From Dyella_A sp051962475 (lineage in GTDB: Bacteria > Pseudomonadota > Gammaproteobacteria > Xanthomonadales > Rhodanobacteraceae), in assembly GCF_051962475.1 (NCBI RefSeq), contig NZ_JBQCCF010000012.1, forward strand, positions 1 through 64,000: a stretch of 64,000 nt of DNA. The letters are read 5' to 3'. How positions within the stretch are numbered: position 1 is the stretch's first letter; the number at the start of each line of letters is the position of its first letter. Below, piece after piece: positions 35,719 to 45,125 of this stretch. Below the pieces are notes generated by a model. That model was given only the letters and a program-made list of their open reading frames with translations. It searched no databases and was not told the DNA's origin. Both the position numbers and the translations under genes were made by a program.

Positions 35719-37217
35719 CGCTTGCCGCCGAAGATGCCGCCCAGCACGCCGCGCAGGATCTGCCGACCGAGCTGGTTGCCGACCGTGCGCACGGCGGACT
35801 TGCCTAGCGCCTCGATCATGCCCTGGCGGCGCTTGGTGCCGAACAGCGCATCGTGCACCGCCTCACCCCAGGCCGAGCCGGGCGTGCCGGCGGTGGAGGG
35901 GGCGCTGGTGGCGACTTTCTCGGCGTCGGCGGCCTTGTCCTGTGCGCGGGCGGCGAGCTTCTCGGCGGCCGATTCGCGGTTCACCGGCGTGTCGTACTTG
36001 CCGCCCACCGGCGAGCGCATGCGTACCGTCTGGCGCTCCTCGGCGGTGATGGCGCCGATGCGGCAGCATGGCGTGGTCACCAGCACCTGTTGCACCGGCG
36101 CGGGTACGCCGCCGTCGCCTAGCGTGGAGGCGAGCGCTTCGCCCACGCCGAGCTGGGTGATCGCCTCGACCACGTCGAGCTTGGGATTGGCGACAAAGGT
36201 TTCCGCCGCTGCCTTGACCGCCTTCTGGTCGCGCGGGGTGAAGGCGCGCAGCGCGTGCTGCACGCGGTTGCCGAGCTGGCCGAGGATCTCGCCGGGCACG
36301 TCGTCCGGGTTCTGCGAACAGAAGTACACGCCCACGCCCTTGGAGCGGATCAGCCGCACCACCTGTTCCACGCGCTGGCGCAGCGCGGGCGGGCAATCGT
36401 CGAACAGCAGGTGCGCCTCGTCGAAGAAGAACACCAGCTTGGGCTGATCCAGGTCGCCCACTTCCGGCAGTTGCTCGAACAGCTCCGAGAGCAGCCACAG
36501 CAGGAAGGTGGAGTAGAGCCTGGGCTTCATGATCAGCTGGTCGGCGGCCAGCACGTTGATGATGCCGCGACCGCTCATGTCCTGGCGCATCAGGTCGACC
36601 AGGTCCAGCGCCGGCTCGCCGAAAAACTGGTCGGCGCCGTCCTGCTCGAGCTTCAGCAGGGCGCGCTGGATCGCCGCGATGCTCTGCGGACTGATCAGGC
36701 CGTACTGGGCGGAGATGGTCTTGGCGTTCTCGCTGGCGAAGCCGAGCATGCTGCGCAGGTCGGCCAGGTCGAGCAGCAGCAGGCCCTGGTCGTCGGCGAC
36801 CTTGAACACCACTTCGAGCACACCCTGCTGGGTGTCGTTGAGCTCCAGCACCCGGCCGAGCAGGGTGGGGCCCATCTCGCTGATGGTGGCGCGCACAGGG
36901 TGGCCGAGCTTGCCGTACAGATCCCAGAACACCACCGGGTTGGCCTGCGGCTTCCAGTCGCTGAGCTTGAGCTTGTCCAGCCGCGCCTTGAGCTTGTCGC
37001 CCGGTTCGCCGGCGGCCACCGCCAAGCCGGCCAGATCACCCTTGGCGTCGGCCAGGAAGCAGGGCACGCCGAGCCGGGAGAAACCTTCGGCCAGCACCAT
37101 CAGCGAGACCGATTTGCCGGTGCCGGTGGCGCCGGCGATCATGCCGTGGCGGTTGCCGTAGCGCGGGTCGAGGCTGACGCTGATGCTGTCGTTGCGGCCG
37201 ATCAGGATCTGGCTCAT
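35715..37217 (-). CDS. HerA-like ATPase, DUF853 (YjgR-type)
   Basis: A 500-aa P-loop ATPase of the HerA/FtsK clan. Walker A is AGATGTGKSVSLMVLAEGFS (about residues 28-47), Walker B the acidic FFFDEAHLLFDD (about 267). It matches the DUF853 family, whose function is unsettled (E. coli YjgR). The C-terminal 110 residues are Ala/Arg-rich with a final RGVLGGIFGGKR-like segment. It is the first gene of the leftward operon ATPase-membrane protein-greB. Confidence 0.88.
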   Translation of the reverse strand: MSQILIGRNDSISVSLDPRYGNRHGMIAGATGTGKSVSLMVLAEGFSRLGVPCFLADAKGDLAGLAVAAGEPGDKLKARLDKLKLSDWKPQANPVVFWDLYGKLGHPVRATISEMGPTLLGRVLELNDTQQGVLEVVFKVADDQGLLLLDLADLRSMLGFASENAKTISAQYGLISPQSIAAIQRALLKLEQDGADQFFGEPALDLVDLMRQDMSGRGIINVLAADQLIMKPRLYSTFLLWLLSELFEQLPEVGDLDQPKLVFFFDEAHLLFDDCPPALRQRVEQVVRLIRSKGVGVYFCSQNPDDVPGEILGQLGNRVQHALRAFTPRDQKAVKAAAETFVANPKLDVVEAITQLGVGEALASTLGDGGVPAPVQQVLVTTPCCRIGAITAEERQTVRMRSPVGGKYDTPVNRESAAEKLAARAQDKAADAEKVATSAPSTAGTPGSAWGEAVHDALFGTKRRQGMIEALGKSAVRTVGNQLGRQILRGVLGGIFGGKR

Positions 37218-37327
37218 GGCAGGTCACTCCTTGGCAAGGCATCGATTCTAACCGTGGCTCGCGCGATTCATTGAGTCCGCTGTCGCGCGCGGCTATGGTG
37301 ATCGTTTCGTCCTTGCCGAAGTACCTC

Positions 37328-38803
37328 ATGTCCGTGCGTTTGCCGCTGTACCGTTCGCTTTCCCTTGCTGTCGTCACCCTGCTGGCCGGATGCGCCAGTG
37401 CCCCTGGCAAGGCCCCCGCATCGCCCTCGCTCAACGCCCTGTATGGCCAGCTCGACGCGGCCAGCAAGGGCTACGAGAACGCCCTGCGGCAGGCGCGCGA
37501 AGGTGACGATCAGGCATCGCAGAAGACCTTGGTCGCCGCGCTCGACCAGTTGAAGAAAGCGTCGGCCCAGTGCGACAGCACGCCGGGCTGCGAGCCGCAG
37601 CGGTTTTATTCGGTATTCGATCGGCTGCTGCGGCTCAAGGACGGCAGTGCGATCGGCGACGAGGGGCTGGAGACGGCCGGCGAATCCACCTCGCCAGACG
37701 GCGCAACGGTTGGCGCGGCCGGATTGCCCCAGGCACAGCGCAGCGTGACCCTGCTGCACGGGCAGAAGCTGTCCGAACTCATCGCCATGAACGGCCCGGT
37801 GAAGGCGGCGCTGGAGATGTGGCTGACCCAGTGGCGGCCCAATCTGATGGACGCCTGGGTGAACTACCAGTACCTGCGCCACGAGATGTGGCCGCAATAC
37901 CAGAAGGCCGATCTGCCCGAGGCCGTGCTGTTCGGCATCCTGGCCAAGGAGTCCGGCGGCAAGGTGCACGCCGTTTCGCGTTCCGGCGCGGCCGGGCCGT
38001 TGCAGTTCATGTATGCCACCGGCGTGCGCTTCGGCCTGAGCAGCGACAGCGGCTTCGATACGCGCTTCGACCCGGCCGAGGCGGCGCGCGCCAACGCGCA
38101 ATACCTCAACGAGCAGTTGCGCGTGTTCAACAACAATCTCGAACTCACGCTGGCGGCCTATAACGGCGGCGAGGGGCGCATGCGCCGGCTGGCCGGCGAC
38201 CGCCTCGGGGTGAGCTTCTACGATCCGTCGGTGTACGACGAGCTGTCGCAGGAAACCCGCGACTACGTCCCGGCCGTGCTGGCCGCGGCGTGGCTGTTCC
38301 TGCACCCACAGAGCTACAACCTGCGATTCCCCAAGATCGACGGGCAGCCGGGGCAGGTCGTGCTCAAGCGCTCTGCCTCGATCTCCGAGCTCACCATCTG
38401 CCTGGGCAATGCCGGCGATATGCCGGAGGGCTGGTTCCGCACGCTGCGCAACCTCAACCCGCGGTTCGATCCGGAGGCGCAGCAGCCAGTGGGAACCACG
38501 GTGTACCTGCCCAAGGCACTGGAGGCGTCGTATGCATCGCGCTGCGTCGATGGGCCATGGCCGATTCTGGCGGCGGATCTGCACAACGCGGTAGTGCCCA
38601 AGCCGGCGGCGATCGCACCGGCACCGACGCCAGCGGTCTCTTCCAAGCGTGCGCGCCGCTACCGGGTCCGGACGGGAGATACCTTGATCAGCATCGTGCA
38701 CAAGCTGCGCTGTTCCAGCGTGCGCGAGGTGGCGGAGGCGAACCATCTGACTCGGCATCAGATCCGAGTTGGGCAGGTGCTGACGGTGCCCGAGTGCCGC
38801 TGA
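37328..38803 (+). CDS. mltD: membrane-bound lytic murein transglycosylase D
   Basis: Lipoprotein of 491 aa that cleaves peptidoglycan glycan strands. A lipobox in LLAGC follows a short leader; the SLT domain holds catalytic Glu208 in AKESGG and AYNGGEGRM downstream; a single C-terminal LysM repeat (about 440-490, with VRTGDTLISIVHKL) binds the wall. E. coli MltD has two LysM repeats, so this form is shorter. ATG 37328 gives the leader; an upstream Met at 37271 is out of place for a lipoprotein. Confidence 0.92.
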   Translation: MSVRLPLYRSLSLAVVTLLAGCASAPGKAPASPSLNALYGQLDAASKGYENALRQAREGDDQASQKTLVAALDQLKKASAQCDSTPGCEPQRFYSVFDRLLRLKDGSAIGDEGLETAGESTSPDGATVGAAGLPQAQRSVTLLHGQKLSELIAMNGPVKAALEMWLTQWRPNLMDAWVNYQYLRHEMWPQYQKADLPEAVLFGILAKESGGKVHAVSRSGAAGPLQFMYATGVRFGLSSDSGFDTRFDPAEAARANAQYLNEQLRVFNNNLELTLAAYNGGEGRMRRLAGDRLGVSFYDPSVYDELSQETRDYVPAVLAAAWLFLHPQSYNLRFPKIDGQPGQVVLKRSASISELTICLGNAGDMPEGWFRTLRNLNPRFDPEAQQPVGTTVYLPKALEASYASRCVDGPWPILAADLHNAVVPKPAAIAPAPTPAVSSKRARRYRVRTGDTLISIVHKLRCSSVREVAEANHLTRHQIRVGQVLTVPECR

Positions 38804-38819
38804 TCTGACGGAAGGTCCT

Positions 38820-38839
38820 CGGCGGCAGGCCAGCCGCCG
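38820..38839. other. hairpin between convergent mltD and hypothetical gene
   Basis: Stem CGGCGGC/GCCGCCG with loop AGGCCA. No T run on either strand; probably a weak end-of-transcript structure. Confidence 0.4.
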
Positions 38840-38851
38840 GGGAGTGGTGAA

Positions 38852-39289
38852 TCAGGCGGCGGCCGAGGCGTTCATCCAGCTCTCGCTGGCGTCGCCTTCG
38901 CGGCGGGTTTCCTTCAGTTCGCGCAGCAGGCGCATGAGCTGGCGATAGACCGTCTGCAGACCACCCTGACGGGCGTCCTTGGTCTCGTGATAAGCCACGG
39001 CCAGCCACAGCGCGATGCCGCGGATCGCCACTTCCACATTCTCCGACCGCGCGCGGGTGTAGCCGATCTCGGTGCCCTGGCCCCACGGCAGGTAGCGCTC
39101 TTCCGGCGGCGTGCCGTACAGGTGCGGGAAGTCGCAGCGGGTCGCCTGCCCGATCTCGCGCAGGGCCAGCGTGCTCAACCGGGTGCGGTTCTGGCGCGAC
39201 AGGGCGTCGATGCTGCGCTGGATCTCACGCAGCTGGCGGCTGAGCTGGCGGGCACGGTTGATGGCGATGAGCTGGGTCAGCAGGCGCAT
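38852..39289 (-). CDS. hypothetical helical protein
   Basis: A 145-aa, highly charged and probably all-helical protein with a basic N-terminal helix (MRLLTQLIAINRARQLSRQL), a central CDFPHLYGTPPEERYLPWG segment and an Arg/Glu-rich C-terminal helix. No domain recognised and no signal peptide. ATG 39289 chosen because the upstream 23 in-frame codons look non-coding. It stands alone between mltD and psd. Confidence 0.6.
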   Translation of the reverse strand: MRLLTQLIAINRARQLSRQLREIQRSIDALSRQNRTRLSTLALREIGQATRCDFPHLYGTPPEERYLPWGQGTEIGYTRARSENVEVAIRGIALWLAVAYHETKDARQGGLQTVYRQLMRLLRELKETRREGDASESWMNASAAA

Positions 39290-39412
39290 GGCGTTCTCGG
39301 GCTCGAAAGGGCAGCGCGGTTCTCGCGCTGAACCGGAGCTTACCCGAGCCTTGGGCACATTTGCACCTACGGCGTCACAAGATGCCCTCGGGCGACAGTT
39401 GCGGGCCGCCCT

Positions 39413-39433
39413 AAGTGACGCATTGCGTCACTT
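39413..39433 (-). other. hairpin at the psd stop codon
   Basis: Perfect 9-bp stem AAGTGACGC/GCGTCACTT with loop ATT (plus-strand spelling). The minus-strand psd TGA lies within it. No T run follows, so it may slow exonucleases rather than terminate. Confidence 0.4.
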
Positions 39434-40264
39434 TCTCCCGAGGCGCTGGCCGACTTTTACCGCCTGCTGCGGCACCAGCGGGTCGAGCGCGGCGCTCCCC
39501 GGCGGCAGCAGCACGATCACGGTGGAGCCCATGTTGAAGCGGCCCATTTCGGCAAAGCGTTCCAGTTGAATGTTCTGGCCGGCGAACGACTTGCGACGGA
39601 TGCCGGGCGCGTAGGGCGGAATCACCAGTCCGTCCCACACGGTGGAGACCGACGACACCAGGATCGCTCCCACCAGCACCACCGCGAACGGCCCGTGCTC
39701 GCCGTCGAAGTGGCAGACGAGGCGCTCGTTGCGGGCGAACAGGCGCGGGATCGCCTCCACCGCGAACGGCGCCACGCTGAAGATGCGGCCGGGTACGTGC
39801 ACCGTCTCGCGCAGCGTGCCGGCCAGCGGCATGTGCACGCGGTGATAGTCGCGGGGCGACAGGTACACCGTGACGAAGCGACCGTTGCGGAACGGCGCCG
39901 CCGCGGCCTCGTCGCCCAGCAGTTCGGCAGTCGTGAACGACTGCCCCTTGGCCTGGAAGATCCGCCCGTCGACGATGTCGCCGGCCTGGCTGATGCGCCC
40001 GTCGGCCGGGCACAGCAGGGTGGCAGGATCGGCATCCGGGACGCGCGCGCCCGGTTTCAATGCGCGGGTGAAGAAGGCATTGAAGTGTTCGTAGGCGGTC
40101 GGATCCGGCTGCGCCGCCTCGGTCATGTCGACCTGGTAATTGCGAACGATGGTGCCGATCAGCCAGTTCTTCCATGGGCGGAAGGTCCAGCGGGTGGCCC
40201 AGTACACCAGGCGCGACAGCGCGCGGTGCGGCAGGATGTATTGCAGGAATACCTTGAAAGTCAT
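39428..40264 (-). CDS. psd: phosphatidylserine decarboxylase proenzyme
   Basis: Inner-membrane-associated enzyme of 278 aa that makes phosphatidylethanolamine. It autocleaves at the MGST motif between Gly246 and Ser247, turning Ser247 into the pyruvoyl group; Asp88 (CPADGR) and His144 (YHRVHMP) complete the expected self-processing triad. The N-terminal 35 residues are amphipathic. It diverges from prmB with 63 nt between starts. Confidence 0.96.
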   Translation of the reverse strand: MTFKVFLQYILPHRALSRLVYWATRWTFRPWKNWLIGTIVRNYQVDMTEAAQPDPTAYEHFNAFFTRALKPGARVPDADPATLLCPADGRISQAGDIVDGRIFQAKGQSFTTAELLGDEAAAAPFRNGRFVTVYLSPRDYHRVHMPLAGTLRETVHVPGRIFSVAPFAVEAIPRLFARNERLVCHFDGEHGPFAVVLVGAILVSSVSTVWDGLVIPPYAPGIRRKSFAGQNIQLERFAEMGRFNMGSTVIVLLPPGSAALDPLVPQQAVKVGQRLGRK

Positions 40265-40327
40265 CCGGTCAGTATAGAGGCCGGGCGCCTATAATGGCCG
40301 GCTCGCCCATGCCGCCCGGATCGCATC

Positions 40328-41248
40328 GTGACCGCTGAACTGTCCTCCATCATCGACTTCATCCGCTACGGTGCCAGCCGCTTTTCGGCCGCCGGGCTGA
40401 CCTTCGGCCACAGCCACGACAACCCGATCGACGAGGCCACCCACCTGGTGCTTGCCGCGCTGCACCTGCCGCCGGACCTGCCGTCGGCCTACGGCACGGG
40501 CAAGCTCGTGGCCGACGAGCGCGAACGCGTGCTGGCCCTGATCGAACGCCGCGTCAGCGAGCGCATTCCGGTGGCCTATCTGGTGGGTGAAACCTGGTTC
40601 GCCGGGCTGAAGTTCAAGAGCGACCGGCGCGCGCTGGTGCCGCGTTCGCCGATCGCCGAGTTGATCGAATCGGGCTTTGCGCCGTGGCTGGATCATCGCC
40701 ATGTGGAGCGCGCGCTGGACGTATGCACCGGCTCGGGCTGCATCGGCATCGCGATGGCCGAGTACAACCCCGACTGGCAGGTCGACATCGTCGACATCAG
40801 TCCTGAGGCGCTGTCGCTGGCGCGCGAGAACATCGTGTTCCAGCACGTGGAGGACCGGGTCGAGGCGATCGAGTCCGACCTGTTCGCCGGCGTGCAGGGG
40901 CGCCGCTACGACCTGATCGTGTCCAACCCACCCTACGTCACCGAAGACGAGTACGCCGCCATGCCCGGCGAGTACCTGCACGAGCCGAAGCTCGGTCTCA
41001 CCTCGGGTGAGGATGGCCTGGACCTGTGCCTGCGCATGCTCGACGAGGCCGCCGACTACCTCACCGAGGACGGTCTGCTGATCGTCGAGGTGGGCGAGAG
41101 CGAGCGAGCACTCAACGCGCTGCTGCCGAAGGTGCCGTTCGTGTGGATCGAGTTCAAGGTTGGAGCGATGGGCGTGTTCGCGCTGGAGCGCCGCGATCTG
41201 GTCGAGCACGCCAAGGCGATCCGCGCGGCTGCACAGGCCCGCCGCTGA
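40328..41248 (+). CDS. prmB: ribosomal protein L3 N5-glutamine methyltransferase
   Basis: SAM-dependent methyltransferase of 306 aa. The SAM-binding motif LDVCTGSGCIGIAMA (about 138-152) and the NPPYVTEDEYAA motif identify the PrmB/HemK group; the VGAMGVFALER end and the length favour PrmB over PrmC. GTG 40328 start. TATAAT at 40290-40295 is a possible -10 box. aroC follows 102 nt later, as in many gammaproteobacteria. Confidence 0.94.
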   Translation: MTAELSSIIDFIRYGASRFSAAGLTFGHSHDNPIDEATHLVLAALHLPPDLPSAYGTGKLVADERERVLALIERRVSERIPVAYLVGETWFAGLKFKSDRRALVPRSPIAELIESGFAPWLDHRHVERALDVCTGSGCIGIAMAEYNPDWQVDIVDISPEALSLARENIVFQHVEDRVEAIESDLFAGVQGRRYDLIVSNPPYVTEDEYAAMPGEYLHEPKLGLTSGEDGLDLCLRMLDEAADYLTEDGLLIVEVGESERALNALLPKVPFVWIEFKVGAMGVFALERRDLVEHAKAIRAAAQARR

Positions 41249-41350
41249 GCGAACGCGGCGCGGCCGCCGCCAGCGGCTGTGGCAAGATGCAGTGCAGCAT
41301 GACGCCGGCTGATCCGGCGTCGGCACTCTCTTTCTCAAGCGGTAGCGCCC

Positions 41351-42439
41351 GTGTCCAGCAACTCCTTCGGCAAGCTTTTCACCGTCACCACCTTCGGCGA
41401 AAGCCACGGCCCGGCCATCGGCTGCGTGATCGACGGCTGCCCGCCCGGCCTGGCCATCGCCGCAGACGATTTTCGGCAGGATCTGGAGCGCCGGGCCACC
41501 GGCCGCACCCGGCACACCTCGCAGCGGCGGGAGGACGACGCCATTGAAATCCTCTCCGGGGTCTATGAAGGGCGCACCACCGGCACCCCGATCGCACTGC
41601 TGATCCGCAACACCGACCAGCGCAGCAAGGACTACGGCGACATCGCGCAGAGCTTCCGCCCGGGCCACGCCGATTACACCTACTGGCACAAGTACGGTAT
41701 CCGCGATCCGCGCGGCGGCGGTCGTTCGTCGGCGCGCGAAACCACCATGCGCGTGGCGGCCGGTGTCATCGCCAAGAAGTGGCTGGGCGAGCGCCATGGC
41801 GTGCGCGTATGCGGCTACCTGGCTCAGCTCGGCGAGATCGTGCCGGCGGCATTCGACGTCGAGGCGGTCGAACAGAATCCGTTTTTCTGGCCCGATGCCG
41901 AGCAGGTGCCGGAGCTGGAGCGCTACATGGATGCGCTGCGCAAGTCGGGCGATTCGGTCGGCGCGCGCGTCAACGCGATCGCCGACGGCGTGCCGCCGGG
42001 CTGGGGCGAGCCGATCTACGGCAAGCTCGACGGCGACCTCGCTGCCGCGATGATGTCGATCAATGCGGTCAAGGGCGTGGAAATCGGCGCCGGCTTCGCC
42101 GCGGTCGCTCAGCGCGGCACGCAACATCGCGACGAAATGCATTTGGACGGCTTTACGTCCAATCATGCCGGTGGCATTCTCGGTGGAATCAGCTCCGGCC
42201 AGCCGGTGACGGTGTCGGTGGCGTTCAAGCCCACGTCCAGCATCCTCGTGCCCGGAGACAGTGTGAATGTCGCAGGCGAGGCGGTCGAGGTGGTCACCAA
42301 GGGCCGGCATGACCCCTGCGTCGGCATCCGCGCCACGCCGATCGTCGAGGCGATGCTGGCGCTGGTGCTGATGGATCACGCCCTGCGCCATCGCGCGCAG
42401 TGTGGTGACGTCGGGCCGGTGCAGCCGCTGATTCCCTGA
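41351..42439 (+). CDS. aroC: chorismate synthase
   Basis: A 362-aa flavin-dependent enzyme that converts EPSP to chorismate, the branch point to Trp, Phe, Tyr, folate and ubiquinone. Signatures include TTFGESHGPAIGCVIDG near the start, the RPGHADYTYWHKYG segment, GGGRSSARETTMRVAAGVIAKK and HRAQCGDVGPVQP-like end. GTG 41351 start. Its closeness to the trp genes 6-12 kb away is shared operonic neighbourhood, not one operon. Confidence 0.97.
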   Translation: MSSNSFGKLFTVTTFGESHGPAIGCVIDGCPPGLAIAADDFRQDLERRATGRTRHTSQRREDDAIEILSGVYEGRTTGTPIALLIRNTDQRSKDYGDIAQSFRPGHADYTYWHKYGIRDPRGGGRSSARETTMRVAAGVIAKKWLGERHGVRVCGYLAQLGEIVPAAFDVEAVEQNPFFWPDAEQVPELERYMDALRKSGDSVGARVNAIADGVPPGWGEPIYGKLDGDLAAAMMSINAVKGVEIGAGFAAVAQRGTQHRDEMHLDGFTSNHAGGILGGISSGQPVTVSVAFKPTSSILVPGDSVNVAGEAVEVVTKGRHDPCVGIRATPIVEAMLALVLMDHALRHRAQCGDVGPVQPLIP

Positions 42440-42476
42440 TCGGCCTGCGCTCGTCCCACTCCCTGCAGGAACTGGA

Positions 42477-43496
42477 ATGACCAAGCGGTACAAAGTGTGG
42501 GTGTCGCGGCCCCTGTTCCCCGAAGCGCTGGCGCGGCTGGACCAGCATGTCGAGCTGCACGCCGAGGCGATCGAGCGCGTGCATTCGCCCGAGCAGTTGC
42601 GCGAGCGGCTGGCTGGGGTGGATGCGGCGATCATCGGTCTCTCCGATCGGGTCGACGCGACCACGCTGGCGGGCAATCACCGGCTGCGGGTAATCGCCAA
42701 CCTGGCGGTGGGCTACAACAATCTGGATATCGACGCGCTCACCCGCGCCGGCGTGCTCGCCTGCAATACCCCGGACGTGCTCAACGAAACCACCGCCGAC
42801 TACGCGTGGGCGCTGCTGCTGGCCGCCGCCCGGCGTGTCGGTGCGGCCGAACGCTGGCTGCGCGCCGGCCAGTGGACCGGCGCCATGCGCTTCGACGACT
42901 GGCTGGGCGTGGACCTGCACGGCAAGACGCTGGGCATCCTGGGCATGGGGCGCATCGGCCAGGCGGTGGCGCGTCGCGCCAGCGGTTTCGACATGCGCGT
43001 GCTGTACCACAACCGCACACGCCTGCCCGAGGTCGTCGAGCGCCAGTGCGCCGCTCGCTGGGTGGACAAGGCCGCGCTGCTGCGCGAGTCCGATCATCTG
43101 GTGTTGGTGCTGCCTTACACGCCGGAAAACCATCACGTGATTGGCGCCGCCGAGCTGGCGCAGATGAAGCGCGGCGGCGTACTGGTGAACATCGCGAGGG
43201 GCGGATTGGTGGACGAGGCGGCGCTGGCGGCATCGCTGGCCGCCGGACACCTGGCCGCCGCCGGGCTGGACGTCTACGAGAACGAGCCGGTGGTGCATCC
43301 CGCGTTGTTGGCGCTGGAGCAGGTGGTGCTCAGCCCGCATCTGGGCAGCGCCAGCGCCGATACCCGCCGCAACATGGCGCAACTGGCGGTCGACAATGTG
43401 CTGGCGGGCCTGGGCGTGGGACCTGACGCGGGCCGTCCGCCCGCGCCCATCAACCCGCAGGTGCTGGTCGCGCGAGGCGCTCTCGGTAAAGCGTGA
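42477..43496 (+). CDS. D-2-hydroxyacid dehydrogenase
   Basis: NAD(P)-dependent dehydrogenase of 339 aa of the GhrB/glyoxylate-hydroxypyruvate reductase type. The Rossmann motif is GILGMGRIGQAVA (about 151-163); the catalytic set includes Arg in NIARGGLVDEAAL, Glu in DVYENEP and His in LSPHLGSAS. AGGAACTGGA precedes the ATG. It lies between aroC and asd. The exact substrate (glyoxylate, hydroxypyruvate or phenylpyruvate-like) cannot be decided. Confidence 0.9.
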   Translation: MTKRYKVWVSRPLFPEALARLDQHVELHAEAIERVHSPEQLRERLAGVDAAIIGLSDRVDATTLAGNHRLRVIANLAVGYNNLDIDALTRAGVLACNTPDVLNETTADYAWALLLAAARRVGAAERWLRAGQWTGAMRFDDWLGVDLHGKTLGILGMGRIGQAVARRASGFDMRVLYHNRTRLPEVVERQCAARWVDKAALLRESDHLVLVLPYTPENHHVIGAAELAQMKRGGVLVNIARGGLVDEAALAASLAAGHLAAAGLDVYENEPVVHPALLALEQVVLSPHLGSASADTRRNMAQLAVDNVLAGLGVGPDAGRPPAPINPQVLVARGALGKA

Positions 43497-43619
43497 TCGC
43501 AATCACGATCGCGCGGTTCGCAGGTTTGTGTTGCGCTCCGCCCCGGCTAGATTCCCGCGGATGCGGGAACGGCAATGGCCTGGCGGCCCTTTCCGATTTT
43601 CCTGACAGACAGACGGATC

Positions 43620-44648
<1,029 letters not shown>

Positions 44649-44658
44649 AGGTGCCCCC

Positions 44659-44964
44659 ATGCTGCGCACGCCCCTGCTGACGGCCCTGGTCGGGTTGATG
44701 ATTTCCACGGGGGCGGCCGTCGCTGCCCGTGGCGAGTCCACGCGCGCGACGGTGACGCCGGATCGCGATCCGGCGTTGCTGCAGCAGTCGGTCAAGCGCA
44801 GCAGCACCGAGGTCAGCCGCCTGCAGCACGATGTGGCCGCGCAGGAGCGCCGCAGCCGCGAGGCAAACCAGCGGCTGCGCGAGCAGGACCGCAAGCTGGA
44901 GCAACTGCGCCGGCAACTGCAGGTCATGCAGGCTGACACGGGGGTAAAAAAACAGGGGCAGTGA
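44659..44964 (+). CDS. secreted coiled-coil protein of unknown function
   Basis: A 101-aa protein with a signal peptide (about 1-22, ending AVA-AR) and a mature part dominated by a coiled coil (about 45-92: heptads through SSTEVSRLQHDVAAQERRSR and LREQDRKLEQLRRQLQ). It is in the position between asd and fimV that other gammaproteobacteria fill with unrelated small genes or none. It may contribute to the pilus-site scaffold with FimV, which is inference from position alone. Confidence 0.65.
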   Translation: MLRTPLLTALVGLMISTGAAVAARGESTRATVTPDRDPALLQQSVKRSSTEVSRLQHDVAAQERRSREANQRLREQDRKLEQLRRQLQVMQADTGVKKQGQ

Positions 44965-45125
44965 CGTGGTTTGCGCCGGTGAGAAGCGGGCGCAGCAATA
45001 TCGTGCAAGTATTCGCCACGCCTATTGTTGATTGGCGGGCATCTAACTAAAGTGGCGCGTTATTCGGGATGCCGCCGCGCTTGCGGCGGGTCGGGGAGCG
45101 TCACGGGTCGTCCGGGGGAAATACG

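Noticed and set aside
34477..36447. A 656-codon rightward frame antisense to the membrane protein and the HerA-like ATPase.
   Set aside because: Gln/His/Arg-rich shadow frame; the opposite strand encodes a Walker A and B ATPase and helical membrane protein with coupled overlaps.
45021..45050. Possible promoter before fimV (TTGTTG and TAACTA).
   Set aside because: The spacing between the boxes is only about 13 nt, too short for a sigma-70 promoter.
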